A stretch of DNA of 64,000 nt from Ianthella basta (GCA_964019415.1 OZ025869.1:1831142-1895141), one strand, 5' to 3'; counted from the first letter of the stretch, positions 1 through 11,083 are shown. The notes: generated by a model from the letters alone, not told the origin. Numbers and translations are program-made.

Positions 1-374
1 AACTTTCCACACAGCTGCAAATCTTCGGCACAAATTTTGCCAGGGAAGCCCAGCCTGGCAAAGTCACTCTACAGGAAGTTTTCACTTTTCTGCGGAGCCT
101 GTCTGAGGGCCAACGGGCTTTCTTCAGGCAGGTGTGCTTTGTTGCACGTCTGATCCTTGTCATGCCTGCAACAAATGCATCAAGCGAACGGACCTTTTCT
201 ACAATGAGGAGGATCAAGAGCTACTTGCGAAGCAGCATGGGACAGGCAAGGTTGAACCACCTAATGGTGCTCAGTATATACAAAGAGATGCTGGATAGGA
301 TTGACCTGCGCACTACTGCCAATAACTTTGTTCAAGGCAGTGAACATAGACTCTCTGTGTTTGGCAACTTCTAA
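1..374 (+). CDS. hAT-family transposase, C-terminal fragment
   Basis: The reading frame is open from base 3 to a stop at 372-374, so the protein starts upstream of the window. The visible part has the hAT C-terminal dimerisation region: a hydrophobic stretch, then PATNASSERTFSTMRRIKSY and an LNHLMVL helix, as in the hAT transposases related to ZMYM/TTF-type zinc-finger proteins. In that family this region mediates dimerisation and completes the RNase H-like catalytic fold at the C-terminus. No frameshift or internal stop is visible in the roughly 120 codons seen. The upstream BED zinc finger and catalytic core cannot be assessed. It lies about 380 bp before the left end of the EnSpm-like element and is not part of it. 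Confidence 0.85.
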   Translation, partial: LSTQLQIFGTNFAREAQPGKVTLQEVFTFLRSLSEGQRAFFRQVCFVARLILVMPATNASSERTFSTMRRIKSYLRSSMGQARLNHLMVLSIYKEMLDRIDLRTTANNFVQGSEHRLSVFGNF

Positions 375-751
375 TAATTTCTTACTTAATAGCTATTACT
401 GACAGTCTGTATTATTGGTATTTTGCTATAACCTGCAGTACTATATAGAGTTCATGATCTGATTTTTCTGCACTGTACATGTGAACTTGAAGGTACATTG
501 AGTGAACCTGGAAGCAGTAAAAAGTGCTTCAAAAGCCCTGATAAACACCTATATTTGCAAAAATTTTCCCGGGGGGGGCATGCCCCCGGACCTCCTCAGG
601 AGGATGTCCCCCCGGTCAAATACCCAGCATACGCCACTACCCATTTCGCCTGACCAAAGTAAAATTCCTTCCGCCAGCCCTGTAATGTACATGGCACAAA
701 CATTGAACAATGTGTAGCTAAACGGTCTTTACTTCACATATGCACGCAGTA
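375..751. other. Spacer after hAT gene with GC-rich hairpins
   Basis: No gene is seen. Bases about 564-617 hold G/C-rich palindromic pieces (CCCGGGGGGGGCATGCCCCC, then CCTCCTCAGGAGG and a CCCCCCGG run). They are probably subterminal sequence of the hAT element that ends here. I could not define the terminal inverted repeat or a target-site duplication. Confidence 0.4.
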
Positions 752-920
752 CACTGTAAAAACACTGGTGGTATATTTCCACCATTGCGGTGGATATATT
801 CCACCACATCAAAATTTGTGGTGGTGGTAAAGTTACTGGTGGTTTATTTCCACCAATTTGGGTGGTTATATACCACCAACCAAACAGTGGTGGTAATAAA
901 CCACCACTGTTTGAGGGAGG
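752..920 (+). repeat. Left terminus and subterminal repeats of the EnSpm-like element
   Basis: CACTGTAAAAA is followed by about twelve GGTGG or CCACC motifs in about 150 bp, often as small hairpins (GGTGGTATATTTCCACC). It matches the right end at 17095-17248 in inverted orientation. In CACTA elements such motifs bind the transposase. Confidence 0.7.
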
Positions 921-1142
921 AGTATATCTGTCAACAGCACTAATGAATACCCTACCAATGAATTTCTTTATCTTAACAACCGCACCGACCTTTGCCCCCA
1001 AATCGTTGTCGGTGAAGCATGAAGAAGGATGCTGCTGTGTTTCTTGCATCACGGGCTGTGGGAAGATGGTCTGAGGAGCCCTTATGCCTTTTGACATTGT
1101 GATCTGTCTCTTTCTGTGTCCTAATCTGTCTCTTTGTTTGTC

Positions 1143-1965
1143 CTTGTCTGCGTAGTGTGCCGCTGTCTTCCATAGTGTGTGCCGCTGTCTGCCTTAGTGT
1201 GTGCCCCTCTCTCCCTTAGTGTGTGCCCCTCTCTCCCTTAGTGTGTGCCCCTCTCTCCCTTAGTGTGCCGCTGTCTGCCTTAGTGTGTGCTGCTGTCTCC
1301 CTTAGTGTGTGCCGCTGTCTGCCTTAGTGTGTGCCCCTCTCTCCCTTAGTGTGTGCCCCTCTCTCCCTTAGTGTGTGCCCCTCTCTCCCTTAGTGTGTGC
1401 CCCTCTCTCCCTTAGTGTGTGCCGCTGTCTGCCTTAGTGTGTGCCGCTGTCTGCCTTAGTGTGTGCCGCTGCCTCCCTTAGTGTGTGCCGCTGCCTCCCT
1501 TAGTGTGTGTCCCTGTCTGCCTTAGTGTGTGTCCCTGTCTCCCTTAGTGTGTGCCCCTGTCTCCCTTAGTGTGTGCCGCTGTCTGCCTTAGTGTGTGCCC
1601 CTCTCTCCTTTAGTGTGTGCCCCTGTCTCCCTTAGTGTGTGCCCCTGTCTGCATGCCTTAGTGTGTGCCGCTGTTTCCCTTAGTGTGTGCCGCTGTCTGC
1701 CTTAACGTGTGCCCCTGTCTCCCTTAGTGTGTGCCGCTGTCTGCCTTAGTGTGTGCCCCTCTCTCCCTTAGTGTGTGCCCCTGTCTGCCTTAGTGTGTGC
1801 CGCTGTTTCCCTTAGTGTGTGCCGCTGTCTGCCTTAGTGTGTGCCGCTGTCTCCCTTAGTGTGTGCCCCTCTCTCCCTTAGTGTGTGTCGCTGTCTCCCT
1901 TAATGTGTGCCCCTGTCTGCCTTAGTGTGTGCCGCTGTCTCCCTTAGTGTGTTCTGCTATCTACC
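1143..1965 (+). repeat. 22-bp minisatellite array
   Basis: About 37 tandem copies of a 22-bp unit, CTTAGTGTGTGCCGCTGTCT plus GC or CC, with G/C variants at two positions. No coding sense. The same unit recurs inverted at 11150-11390. Confidence 0.95.
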
Positions 1966-2291
1966 TTAAGCTATTCATCAATGAGTGTATCCCTTTTACT
2001 GTTTTGCCACTCTTTAGCTCCTCAATTCTCTTGAGCTTCTGATCAAACATGATTTCTTGACGTTTTCTACACGTGGTAGACCTTGATGACGCAGATGCCA
2101 TTCCACATGCATGCTCAATTGATTATAGGTCTTAGTGGTTCAGTAGATGGATGGCATCCTAGTTGATTGAATTGCCCATAACTTTGACGACCTGATAATT
2201 GAGGCTCTACTGTAATGATTATTGTATGTCTTATTGGGAGTACATTTATGAGTTGGTACAATATGAAAAATAGTCAGAAACTAAGGAAACA

Positions 2292-5200
2292 CTATGAGTA
2301 GGGTGTTATGCAGTGATGGCACACAATGAAATAGCCTTGGGATAGTTTAAGCGTGCGCAACGGCACAGGATCTAGTAATTGTTCTTGATGTATGTATGTG
2401 ATGACTGGTGGTGTTGGGTGCTCTACGTTATAAGCGTGTAAATGATGATTGAAGTGTATAGTTACTAACTTCTGTACTTGAAGTAGTACTTTACTTGTGT
2501 TGTAGACATACACATTCTTTACTGTGGCAAAGATGGGCATATTGTTGACTTCGTCCGTGGCAACAGTGCACTCAGGGTAGTACTTGTAGGTGTAAACTGA
2601 TGCCCACGACACTCTGTATTGGAAAGTAATGCATACCACCATCAGAATTAAGACAAAACTTAAAGCCTCCTGCATTCTATGTATTGAGTGATTGCAGAAT
2701 ACAATTGTGGGTGCTCAGATATCAGGTGTCACCTGTGGATTGTCCTGACAGTTGCAGGAAGGACACCCTCAGGAACATGGATTTCAGTTATGTCAACACT
2801 GGTGACTGGGGGTTAGGTGAACAGCACATAGTAATGTAGGTATGGTATATATGAACAAGTCACCCTTTGAATGTTATTATACTTACCATTTCCGACTTTA
2901 GTTGTATCTGCTTGCTGAAAGTTGCTGAACCGGGTGTTGTTTGCCAAGTAGTAACACATCAGTCGCTGGTGTCGTCCAGCCATGGTCTTTGGTAAATTCT
3001 TAAAATTGCCCAGATTGTGGGCAAGCATCTATGTGTAGGGGTGGTAGTAGGAAGGTTTTGGGTCACCTCTTGGTATGCAGATTATGCAGCATTATATAGT
3101 ATTTGTACTAGTAAGCCTTCTGTAAGTATGAAAGTGAAACTTCCAGAGTGCTTGCTCAAAGCCAAGGCACTTCTATTTGATGTAGCTATCTGAGTACCTT
3201 AAAGTAGCTGTGCTTTGCCTCGAACCTCATACACCAGAGGCGTATCAGTGGCCCAAACCTGCATGGTATGATATTGGTAAAGAAAATTTTGGATGAAGAA
3301 TGTATAATTACGTGTCTTGTAAGAGTTCTGTCAGCCTCAAATCTGTGCGTGGCCTATGCGTATGTACAAGGGTACAAAGGCTTGCATGTGGACATATAGT
3401 ATATGTTAATATGTGTTGCTCACTTCCTCATCCAGTCAGGGTAGTGTACCATGTAGTGCTGCTTAGGTAGCAGCGACTTCTCCGGATAGATATCTGTGTA
3501 AGCCTCATGATGATCCCGTACAAGTAGATTTAGATGGCTAGCCATATCATCACTTACTACTTGTGCCATACAAATGTCCAGGATGTCTAAGAGTGTTAGA
3601 AAGGTCTCCCAGTATACGTCTCCTTGTGGTATTAGATCACCAATCATTACTGGCAGATTGCGAGCAAGTGTCCACATTTGTGCAGCTGCATATACATATG
3701 CATGCAACAGTAAGTCATGAGCAAGTCATGCACCAGGTGGTATTTGCTTGTTGCACTTCTAATATGATGTGTATTGCATGTATATTATTTATGTGTATAC
3801 CTTTCTGCTTCAGATTTGTCCTGCTCTGTGACTTCAAAACTTCTTCTGTAATTGCTGTTGGCCTGTTTCGTAATTCTGCTTGGCTATACCTGTGTGGATG
3901 CATGTTCATAAAAGCACACCATATTGCAGGTACCAATGCCTGTATGCACGTGTATCATCAATTCTGCATCACTTGCATACTTGAAAAATCTCACACGCCT
4001 GTTCAGCTGCTCCAGAGTCAAAATGTTCTTCTCATATATGTAGGTGGATAACATGACTTTCACTTCACAATTGACTGCCCCTTCAAGCAAATCATGCATG
4101 ACATCTGGAGGCAGGCCGTCAACCACATGGAAGTAGGTAAGCTGGTTGAGAGCTGCATTTCTCTCTATGCCGTATGCTTTAGCAGCAAGCTCCTTGCCTA
4201 TTGTGGTCAGGCGTTCGCAGTGCTTCTCGTACGAGAGTTTCGTACGTAAGGAAAGCTTGCTGGTGCAGAACTGTAAATGGAAAGTTTAGCATTGCAGTGT
4301 AGTATTGTCGTAGAGGCTCATTGCTACGTGAAGTAATAGCAGGTTTGCCCAACCTGCTATTGTGTAAATTGTAAATGCTTTAGCATGTCAAACTGATATA
4401 ATTATAGATAGACTTAATAAAAATTTTGTACAAAAATAGTAAGGATGTAGGGATGGCATAAAAAGTACAGAAACAAGTAAAGGCTGTTGCACAGTGGAGC
4501 ATTAACCATGGTCCCTACATGCAAGAATGTCACACCTTAAAGTCCTACACCCTTGAATGAATTTTTTTAGAAAATTTTTATTAAGTCTAGTTTCTGCACT
4601 TTTTATGGAGCGTGAGCTAAGATGCATGTTGTTTTATAACTTCCTTGTGTAGCTAGCTAGCTACTGATACAGCTATAGCTAGCTAGCTAGCTAAATTACA
4701 ATTTTGCACTTGAGAAATTGCACTGACATTGTAAAGAATTAACTCCACAAAGTCAAATGCCACGTTAAGTCGTAGAGCAATGCGAAGAATTCCATTGTTT
4801 CGCAGAACAACGGGAGAAGAGCGGTGCACACCTGCACTGTAATAGCACCAGTCCCGCCATTTTCAAATGACGTAATTTAACCGGTTGCATCCGGTTTTAA
4901 TTACGTCATTTGAAAATGGCGTCCACTCGCCCTTGGCAATGCACCGCATCTGGAGTCAATGTAAGCGCTTTCTTCCGCACTAAACTACGCCGCCTTCTAA
5001 CCTACAAAGGAATGCAACCAGGCAAAATTGGTGCAATATGGTGCAAGAAGTATTCTCCTGGTCCCTCTGGTTCGTGCGCTACGGCTGTCAAAGAAGAAGA
5101 AGAAGAAGAAGAAGAAGAAGAAGAAGAAGAAGAAGAAGAAGAAGAAGAAGAAGGAGAAAAAGAGGAAGAAGACGAAACATGGAAAAGGTCGACTGCATTC

Positions 5201-7147
5201 TCTACATGTAGGTGCACCTTCGCTCGGAAGCAAGGTTAGCTATATGCTCTGTTCAGTCCCTGCTTCTTCTTGGCAAGCTTCGTTTGCCGGTTTTCGGTCT
5301 TATTCTGGCGTAGCGCGACTTTTCGTTTGTATTACAGCATACAAACAACCACTACCATCCCTACCTAGACAGCACTACCGTGCTGTCTGATACCTTTGTA
5401 TTGATGTCAGATTTTGTGGCCATGCAGTATCTACATTTCCTGATGGATGAAGCTAGTTGCTTGTATCCACCAAGAAGTTGACTTCCAAGGTTGTCACCAC
5501 ATACTGCGACCAAGGTTCCATAGACTGTTTTGGTTGTGCCACGAATAGTCAACTGCACACCCTGCACACAAGTGACATGCACGCAATACCAATTGTATGC
5601 ACTCATCCGGTCGGGGACAGCTAACCCAATAAGTGCTGTATGTACGGATGTTCTGTGTCCATGAACCTTGCTGGTGTTGCATGCACGAACTGCATACATA
5701 GGTAACCAATTCTGACGAAATGGCCTGTTTCATGATTATCTGCTCACCTTCTCTAGCTTACTGACAGCCTCAATGAATGGTTTGAGGATTTTATCTATTC
5801 CATATTGTACCAAGTGTGGGTGTTGGACAATTGCCACCAATTGTATTGTTGCTAAGGTGGAGCGATGATGGTATGAGATGTTGCCAAGAGAGTAATAGAA
5901 CATGGCTGCAAGACAGAAGTGGAACGTGGAGGCGCATATGTGATATTATGGAGAGTCACTGTTTCATATGTGCATCTGCTTGAGTTGCAATATGCTCATG
6001 TTGTTCTGATGTACTTACACAGCTTATGTTTCTTCGTTTTAGTTCCCAGGGGATTCACTACCTCCATGTCATCATAAAAGAGCTGTACCTGCAATGCGTC
6101 TGAATGTGCCTGAAACAGGGGATGCTCCCTGATGTAGCTGCCATCACACATGTCTCTGAGAAAGCCATCACTGGAAGAATGGGATTTGCTAACCTACATG
6201 TGTGGGCAAGAAGGAGGTAATGGACTAGCCTGTGTGCTGTGTGTTCAGTTTGTGTATAACTGTCGTAATGTGGAAACAATATTATATACTGTATATACAT
6301 TTGTGGTATACATAATTATACATATACCTGTTCATAGATAGCCTCATTATTAAGTAGTTGCTCCAGGGAATGCATGAGATCAATGTCATAACAGCAGTTC
6401 CATTGCTTTACTAAGGTGCATTGTCCTCCTTGCTGGATGGTAGTAAAACTTTGTCCAAGACGTCGTTCTTGTGGTTCCTGTGTGTATAATGTATATAATG
6501 CAGTCATTTCTTCAGTCCTATGTAGCTAAAGTGTAATGCTTGAGCTCCTACACCTGAAGCTTACTTACCAGTAATCCTAGACTTTTGAGGAAGTACTTGT
6601 TTTGAAGATGTTCTGTCTCAAATCCTTGAAATGGATTCGGAGGATTTTCAAGATGGGTGGCCAGATGCGGTATTGCTGAAATGTCAACACCTCCCCCTTC
6701 AAGGAGTTTTCTGGTCATGTCGCTGTGATCTTGCAGCATCATTCCAAATAGATCTTTAGTATCTTCAACTAAAGTGTCAATGGTGTCCTGTGGTAATCTC
6801 TTTACTTCTCTGACTTTCAGAATGAATAATGCAGCGGATCGCTTCAGCTTTTCCATACTTGTCTCATCGTCATCTGGTAAATTTGTGAGAGCGTCCAGTT
6901 CTTCCTGTTCACACTGAGTTTCGTTGTCTTCAGGTGGGCTGTCTATTGCCGGTCTGGGTATCATCATAGGGTGATTCCTTTGTAAGTGCTTCTTGAAGCT
7001 GCCCATATTGTGGTACTCCTTTGGGCACCCTGATATTCCACACCGTAGGGCTATTGATTCATATCTGTGGTCTCTTTGAATGTGCCATAATATTGAGGTC
7101 AATCGCCTAGCTGAATAATTGCAATTTGGACAGAGAAATCTAGTCAT
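2292..7147 (-). CDS. EnSpm/CACTA tnp2-like transposase with N-terminal C2H2 zinc fingers
   Basis: Twelve exons on the minus strand: 7147-6569, 6477-6328, 6193-6019, 5905-5748, 5561-5394, 4270-about 3950, 3889-3801, 3685-3424, 3258-3198, 3028-2887, 2805-2733, 2613-2292. All joins keep frame with GT-AG borders except the 4270 exon to 3889 exon junction, whose donor I could not fix. Protein about 830 aa. Two C2H2 fingers lie at residues 6-27 (C6, C9, H22, H27) and 36-59 (C36, C41, H54, H59). Family motifs follow in order: FYDDMEVVNPLGTKTKKHKL, FYYSLGN, SLRTKLSYEKHCERL, FHVVDGLPPDVMHDLLEG, AAQMWTLARNLPVMIGD, LLPKQHYMVHYP and FGPLIRLWCMRFEAKH. These match the Transposase_21/tnp2 proteins of EnSpm elements. 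It would bind the element ends and catalyse cut-and-paste transposition in the nucleus. The start is the first ATG before the fingers. No internal stop is visible, so it may be recently active. Confidence 0.85.
4409..4589. mobile_element. Small MITE-like inverted-repeat element in a transposase intron
   Basis: TAGACTTAATAAAAATTTT at 4409 is mirrored by AAAATTTTTATTAAGTCTA ending at 4589, giving 19-bp terminal inverted repeats around about 140 bp of AT-rich DNA. It sits in the intron between the transposase exons ending at 5394 and starting at 4270. No clear target-site duplication was found. Confidence 0.6.
4855..4922. promoter_or_regulatory. Palindromic bidirectional promoter-like block (CRE plus YY1 motifs)
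   Basis: A near-perfect 67-bp palindrome. Each arm carries AAAATGGCG (YY1-like, overlapping an ATG), then TGACGTAATT or AATTACGTCA (CRE half to full site), with CCGG at the centre. Both directions therefore read out through an ATG in an initiator-like context. A short plus-strand ORF (from 4916, with a Glu-rich tract from a GAA repeat) follows. It lies in a transposase intron. Similar CRE/YY1 blocks occur near 15600 and 18900, so it may be a mobile promoter module. Confidence 0.55.
5092..5170 (+). repeat. (GAA)n microsatellite
   Basis: About 21 uninterrupted AGA/GAA triplets followed by impure repeats. Translated plus-strand it gives poly-Glu or poly-Lys, and minus-strand poly-Ser or poly-Phe. 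I treat those ORFs as products of the repeat. Confidence 0.95.
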
Positions 7148-7364
7148 ATTTCCTTGCTAAGGCTCTACTTCTAGAAGCCTATAGCAGCTTTTATACTCTG
7201 TACCTGTATACATGTCATTGCCTGACTGCATGTTGCACAAGTGCCAGGTAACCCCTTTTGCCCTCTCAGCTCTTTGTGGTCAGGTGGCATGCTGGTGCAA
7301 TGCAATGAATCTGATTATTGTTTGGGGGTGTCTGAGGAACTGTGAGCTTGTGTTTCCTAACTGT

Positions 7365-7365
<1 letters not shown>

Positions 7366-7408
<43 letters not shown>
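7366..7408 (+). repeat. (GT)n microsatellite
   Basis: About 21 GT dinucleotides. Confidence 0.95.
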
Positions 7409-7410
<2 letters not shown>

Positions 7411-7761
7411 GTGTAGGTGGGTGTGCACTCCTGACAAACACTAGTGTCATTGGCTGCAAGTGTGTGCATGGGTATGACAAATAGTGTGGATGTTGTTCGT
7501 TAGGCCAATGATTGAAGGTTGGGTGGTCCAGAGATGTTATTCCCATGCACAATGGTACAGGGGTGTTCTCCGTAAGTAGACGGTTGGTTGATTGGAAAGG
7601 CGAGTGACTCTGCTGTGTTACGTGTTCATGTGAATTATTCATGTGAAGAGGTTTATCATTGGGGCATGAGCTGTCAAGCTTTTCATCTTAGTGTGTGTGT
7701 GTGTGTGGCATTGTGTCTCTGTGTTCATAACAATGTTTTGTCTTGGCATGAATCTCAGCAA

Positions 7762-7837
7762 AGGGTGTGAGTGCACTGCACTGATGAGCCCCAATTAGGG
7801 CGAAACAGCCATTGTGCTGTCTGCAGTTCTGTACCCT
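7762..7837 (+). ncRNA. Type I hammerhead self-cleaving ribozyme
   Basis: All catalytic parts are visible. CTGATGA is at 7781-7787. Stem II is GCCC (7788-7791) with GGGC (7798-7801) and loop CAATTA. GAAA is at 7802-7805. Stem III is CAGC (7806-7809) with GCTG (7816-7819) and a 6-nt loop. The cleavage triplet GTC ends at 7821. Stem I is ACTGCA (7775-7780) with TGCAGT (7822-7827), and an outer helix AGGGT (7762-7766) with ACCCT (7833-7837) encloses an internal loop that could make the usual tertiary contact. Predicted cut after 7821. In animals such ribozymes occur in Penelope-like retroelements and related repeats, whose transcripts they process. The host element here is not identified. Confidence 0.88.
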
Positions 7838-8061
7838 ATGTGCCTGGTACATGCAAGTAAACGCATCAACCAAGGTTCTCGTATATGACAACACTGCATG
7901 GTCATCCTGTAAACTACTAAAAGCAGTACATGTAAAATTTATTATTTCATTATATAATTATTTTTGTTGTTGTATTTGACACTACTGCGTGGTCAACCTG
8001 TAAACTAAGAGCAGTACATGCATGTATCATTTAATTTTGTATTTCACTATGCACTATATAT

Positions 8062-8225
8062 GAGAATGGTGTTATGCAGTGATGGCACACAATGAAATAG
8101 CCTTGGGAAAGTTTGAGCGTGCGTAAAGGTACAGGATCTAGTAAATGCTCTTGATGTATGTATGTAAATGATGATTAAAGTGTATAGTTAATAACCTCTT
8201 TACTTGAAGTAGTACTTTACTAGTG
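8062..8225 (+). pseudogene. Decayed duplicate of the transposase last-exon region (copy 1)
   Basis: Closely matches the strand-opposite coding sequence around 2299-2520 (GTGTTATGCAGTGATGGCAC, then AATGAAATAGCCTTGGGA), with an internal deletion of about 60 bp. The coding sense is minus, as in the transposase. No usable ORF remains. Confidence 0.8.
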
Positions 8226-8289
8226 TTATAGACATACACATTTGTACATGCATTTGTGTGCATTCACCACATGCCTGCACTTCTGTTAT

Positions 8290-8400
8290 TGTGTTATAGT
8301 GTTGTGCAGACTCTTGTGCCCTACAGACTCTCAGTCTGAGTTATGTTTGGTGTATGCATCACCTTACTGTGCCATGAGACCCTACAGCTGCATGCACATG
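8290..8400 (+). repeat. Copy of a 115-bp dispersed repeat
   Basis: Contains TTGTGCAGACTCTTGTG, ACAGACTCTC and TTTGGTGTATGCATCACC. Related copies lie at about 10815-10920 and 10930-11015. Confidence 0.65.
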
Positions 8401-8501
8401 CATTTTGTCAGTATACAGTGAAGAAAAGGCCATCAATGTACCATTGCATTATGCAGCTTGTGACGCTTGTATATAGGTGATTACCTACAAGGAAGCACTA
8501 T

Positions 8502-8610
8502 GAGAATGGTGTTATGCAGTGATGGCACACAATGAAATAACCTTGGGAAAGTTTGAGCGTGCGTAAAGGTACAGGATCTAGTAAATGCTCTTGATGTATG
8601 TATGTAGGCA
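8502..8610 (+). pseudogene. Decayed duplicate of the transposase last-exon region (copy 2)
   Basis: Almost identical to 8063-8170 (GAGAATGGTGTTATGCAGTG through ATGTATGTATGTA), so copies 1 and 2 arose from one another after diverging from the transposase exon. Confidence 0.8.
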
Positions 8611-8847
8611 AGGGGCTTACATGCACATAGGGCCTCCAGTACTATATACCCATAGGACCTCCAGTACTACCCATAGGACCTCCAGTGCATATACGTATAC
8701 CCATATATATTATAGGGCCTCCAGTGTATACCCATTGGCCTCCAGTGCGCATAGTGGCTATAATTCCACCCATAGGGCCGTTGACAGGCACGGTTTCTAC
8801 AGGATATTGCGATAGCGGTACGTACATGTATCCTGTAGTCCCAGTTG

Positions 8848-8926
8848 TAGTCTGGCTAGCTAGACCGTCCCAACGAACGCCGGGGGCCCCTCGTCGTTTG
8901 TTGGGACGGTCTAGCTAGCCAGACTA
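8848..8926. mobile_element. 79-bp fold-back MITE with 9-bp target-site duplication
   Basis: Arms begin TAGTCTGGCTAGCTAGACCG and end in its complement. About 32 bp pair with very few mismatches around a 15-bp G/C-rich centre (CCGGGGGCCCCTC). It is flanked on both sides by TCCCAGTTG (8839-8847 and 8927-8935), a perfect 9-bp direct repeat. A 9-bp duplication is typical of Mutator-like elements. The family is not identified. Confidence 0.75.
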
Positions 8927-9065
8927 TCCCAGTTGTTTGCGCTCTGCACTCGATCACGTGAGTCTGTATAGCCATGTATGGAAGTATCAGGGTAGGTATT
9001 ATATATATAGAGGATTCGTGAGTTGGTCCAGTCTGTGAACTCAGTTGTCGACTGTTGTGTGCAGA

Positions 9066-10147
9066 ATGTGTGCTCTCCGAGTCCCACAAGTCAGATTCTG
9101 GTCGCTATTGAAAGGACATTCCTGTGGAGTACGGGCTCGCCAGGCACATGTGATTCGTGGCGTAGACCTCGAAAAGGTATGCGCACCTTACACTCAGACT
9201 TGCGCTTTGCTGGTTTTTTTTTTTTTTTTTTTTGGCTATCGCATCTTCTAGTGACTTGCGCGCATGGCCATAGTAGCCGTATTATCTGTGTGGATAGATA
9301 AGGTAGCGGCGGGGAGGGTATAAGGGTGGTTGTGGTACCGGGTAGAGGCACAGCGGAGAGCGCTGGAGCGAGGGGAATGATCCTAGGCCTACAACCTCAT
9401 CTTCCCATGCAGGCTTCAGGGAGTTGTGATTGGAACGACGTGAGACAGTACTTTGATCCACCTTCCCACAAGTTCTATCCATTTGCAAGGCGTGTACGGT
9501 TTGAATCGCTGATACCAGAGCAGCTGGAGATTGCTGCAATTGCTGACGACAGTCTACTAAAATTGGCTCTTAAGAGTTTTGAAGGACCAGCATTGGAGCT
9601 GCGCACAAATAATGAGAGGGTACTTCAGCCTGCAGTACACAATACCCTGCTCACTGCAGCTGACTTGGCATCAGAAAGGTGCCAACGTCTGTTTGTTGCA
9701 ATATCTGAGCCCAGTGTTTATGATGAATGGCCTGACCGCTTGGGTGATGAAACTGTTTATGAATCTGTAAGTGATGATATGGATATGCGAATTCTGGTTG
9801 AGGTTAAAGGATCGGTCACATTGCCGAAGCATTCAGCCACTGTAGCTCCAATGGAGCCCATGTTTTGCCAACTTATGCAGCAGACAGCAATGGCGTTGGT
9901 AGCTAGAAAATGGAGGGGTAAAATCCTCACAGGATTAACTACACTAGATGCCTGGTATCTTTTCAAAGTTGTTGATGTGTCAAAGTCAGGGTTTGCAGAT
10001 GTAAAGTTAGAAATACGACAGTCGACCTGTCATACCCTTATTCCACCATTTACACCTGGGCAGGCTCACATCCCTGAGCAGAGCGTCAGAACCTTTAAGG
10101 CTTTGCTTGCTTTTCTTATCAGCCACCTCTGTAGTGCGAATGACTGA
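9066..10147 (+). CDS. Unrecognised two-exon gene inside the EnSpm-like element
   Basis: Exon 1 is 9066-9176 (ATG to AAAG, donor GTATGC) and exon 2 is 9413-10147 (acceptor ATGCAG). The join is phase 0 and gives about 281 aa. A 273-aa ORF also runs through from 9326, but the spliced form starts with a proper ATG. The N-terminus is Arg/Leu-rich without acidic residues at first (MCALRVPQVRFWSLLKGHS), which could be a mitochondrial targeting peptide or chance. The body is globular and acidic (ESVSDDMDMRILVEVKG, then ALVARKWRGKI and WYLFKVVDVSKSGFADVKLE). I recognise no domain. It sits between the divergent transposase and the SAM gene, so it may be a cargo or accessory gene of the transposon. A poly-T tract (9214-9233) lies in the intron. 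Confidence 0.5.
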
Positions 10148-10569
10148 CTTTGTATTGCATATTTTCTTTAGTTTTGTATCCATGGTTGAAATGTGCAATG
10201 AAATGTGCAATGTTGGCGACTGTGTACTGCGTGCTCACATTCCTGTGAATGGTCCACTTTGGCCCGGAATGCAGGGTGCACGTGAGCCGTCGTCGACGAT
10301 CGACTTTTGCCCACGACACCATCCCTTACTGCTGTGACCAGAGGGCGCAACAGTACTGTAGGGAGCTCAGATGGCGACGACTGATCAAGAGGTGCACATT
10401 CAGGTTGAGCTGGTTTACCTGCAAGTGCCAGGCATGCTTTTGCTTGCCTTTGCCTCTCTGGGTTTGTGACATCATTTGTGGTCAATTTGTGGTCAAATGA
10501 ATCTTGTTAGCCTAAGTGAATGGTCTTGACCACATACCAAAGGAATTCATTAAGAATTTTTTTTTAAAG

Positions 10570-10803
<234 letters not shown>

Positions 10804-10814
10804 GATTGCCTTAT

Positions 10815-11015
10815 TGCAGTATTGTGAAGACTCCTCCTGTGCACTGCAAACTCTCAGTCCAAGTCATGTTTTGTGTGTACGCATGTGTGACCTTATTGTA
10901 TGACCCTTCAGCTGTCTGACGCTGTTCCCTGCATTGTGCTATTGTGTTGTGAAGAGTCTTGTGCACTACAGACTCTCTGTCTGATCAATGTTTGGTGCAT
11001 ACATCACCAAACAAC
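10815..11015 (+). repeat. Two tandem copies of the 115-bp dispersed repeat
   Basis: CTGTGCACTGCAAACTCTCAG, cut here as two imperfect tandem units about 110 bp apart, ends in TTTGGTGCATACATCACC. A third copy is at 8290-8400. Confidence 0.65.
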
Positions 11016-11045
11016 CTTGTTATGGTCAATCAGGCAGCTGGGGCC

Positions 11046-11083
11046 GACAACGTGTGTTTCGGCCAATACCAGGCCATCATCAG
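11046..11083 (-). ncRNA. Degenerate hammerhead-like core
   Basis: On the minus strand CTGATGA (11083-11077) is followed by a GGCC/GGCC stem II, GAAA (11060-11057), a short CA/TG stem III and GTC (11048-11046). The flanks do not form a convincing stem I, so it is probably a truncated or non-functional copy. Confidence 0.4.

Noticed and set aside
2813..4126. Separate small minus-strand genes at 2813-3028, 3420-3707 and 3884-4126
   Set aside because: They are consecutive exons of one tnp2-like transposase with compatible phases.
4910..5390. Poly-Glu/poly-Lys and poly-Ser/poly-Phe ORFs
   Set aside because: Products of the (GAA)n repeat. Only the promoter-like palindrome upstream is reported.
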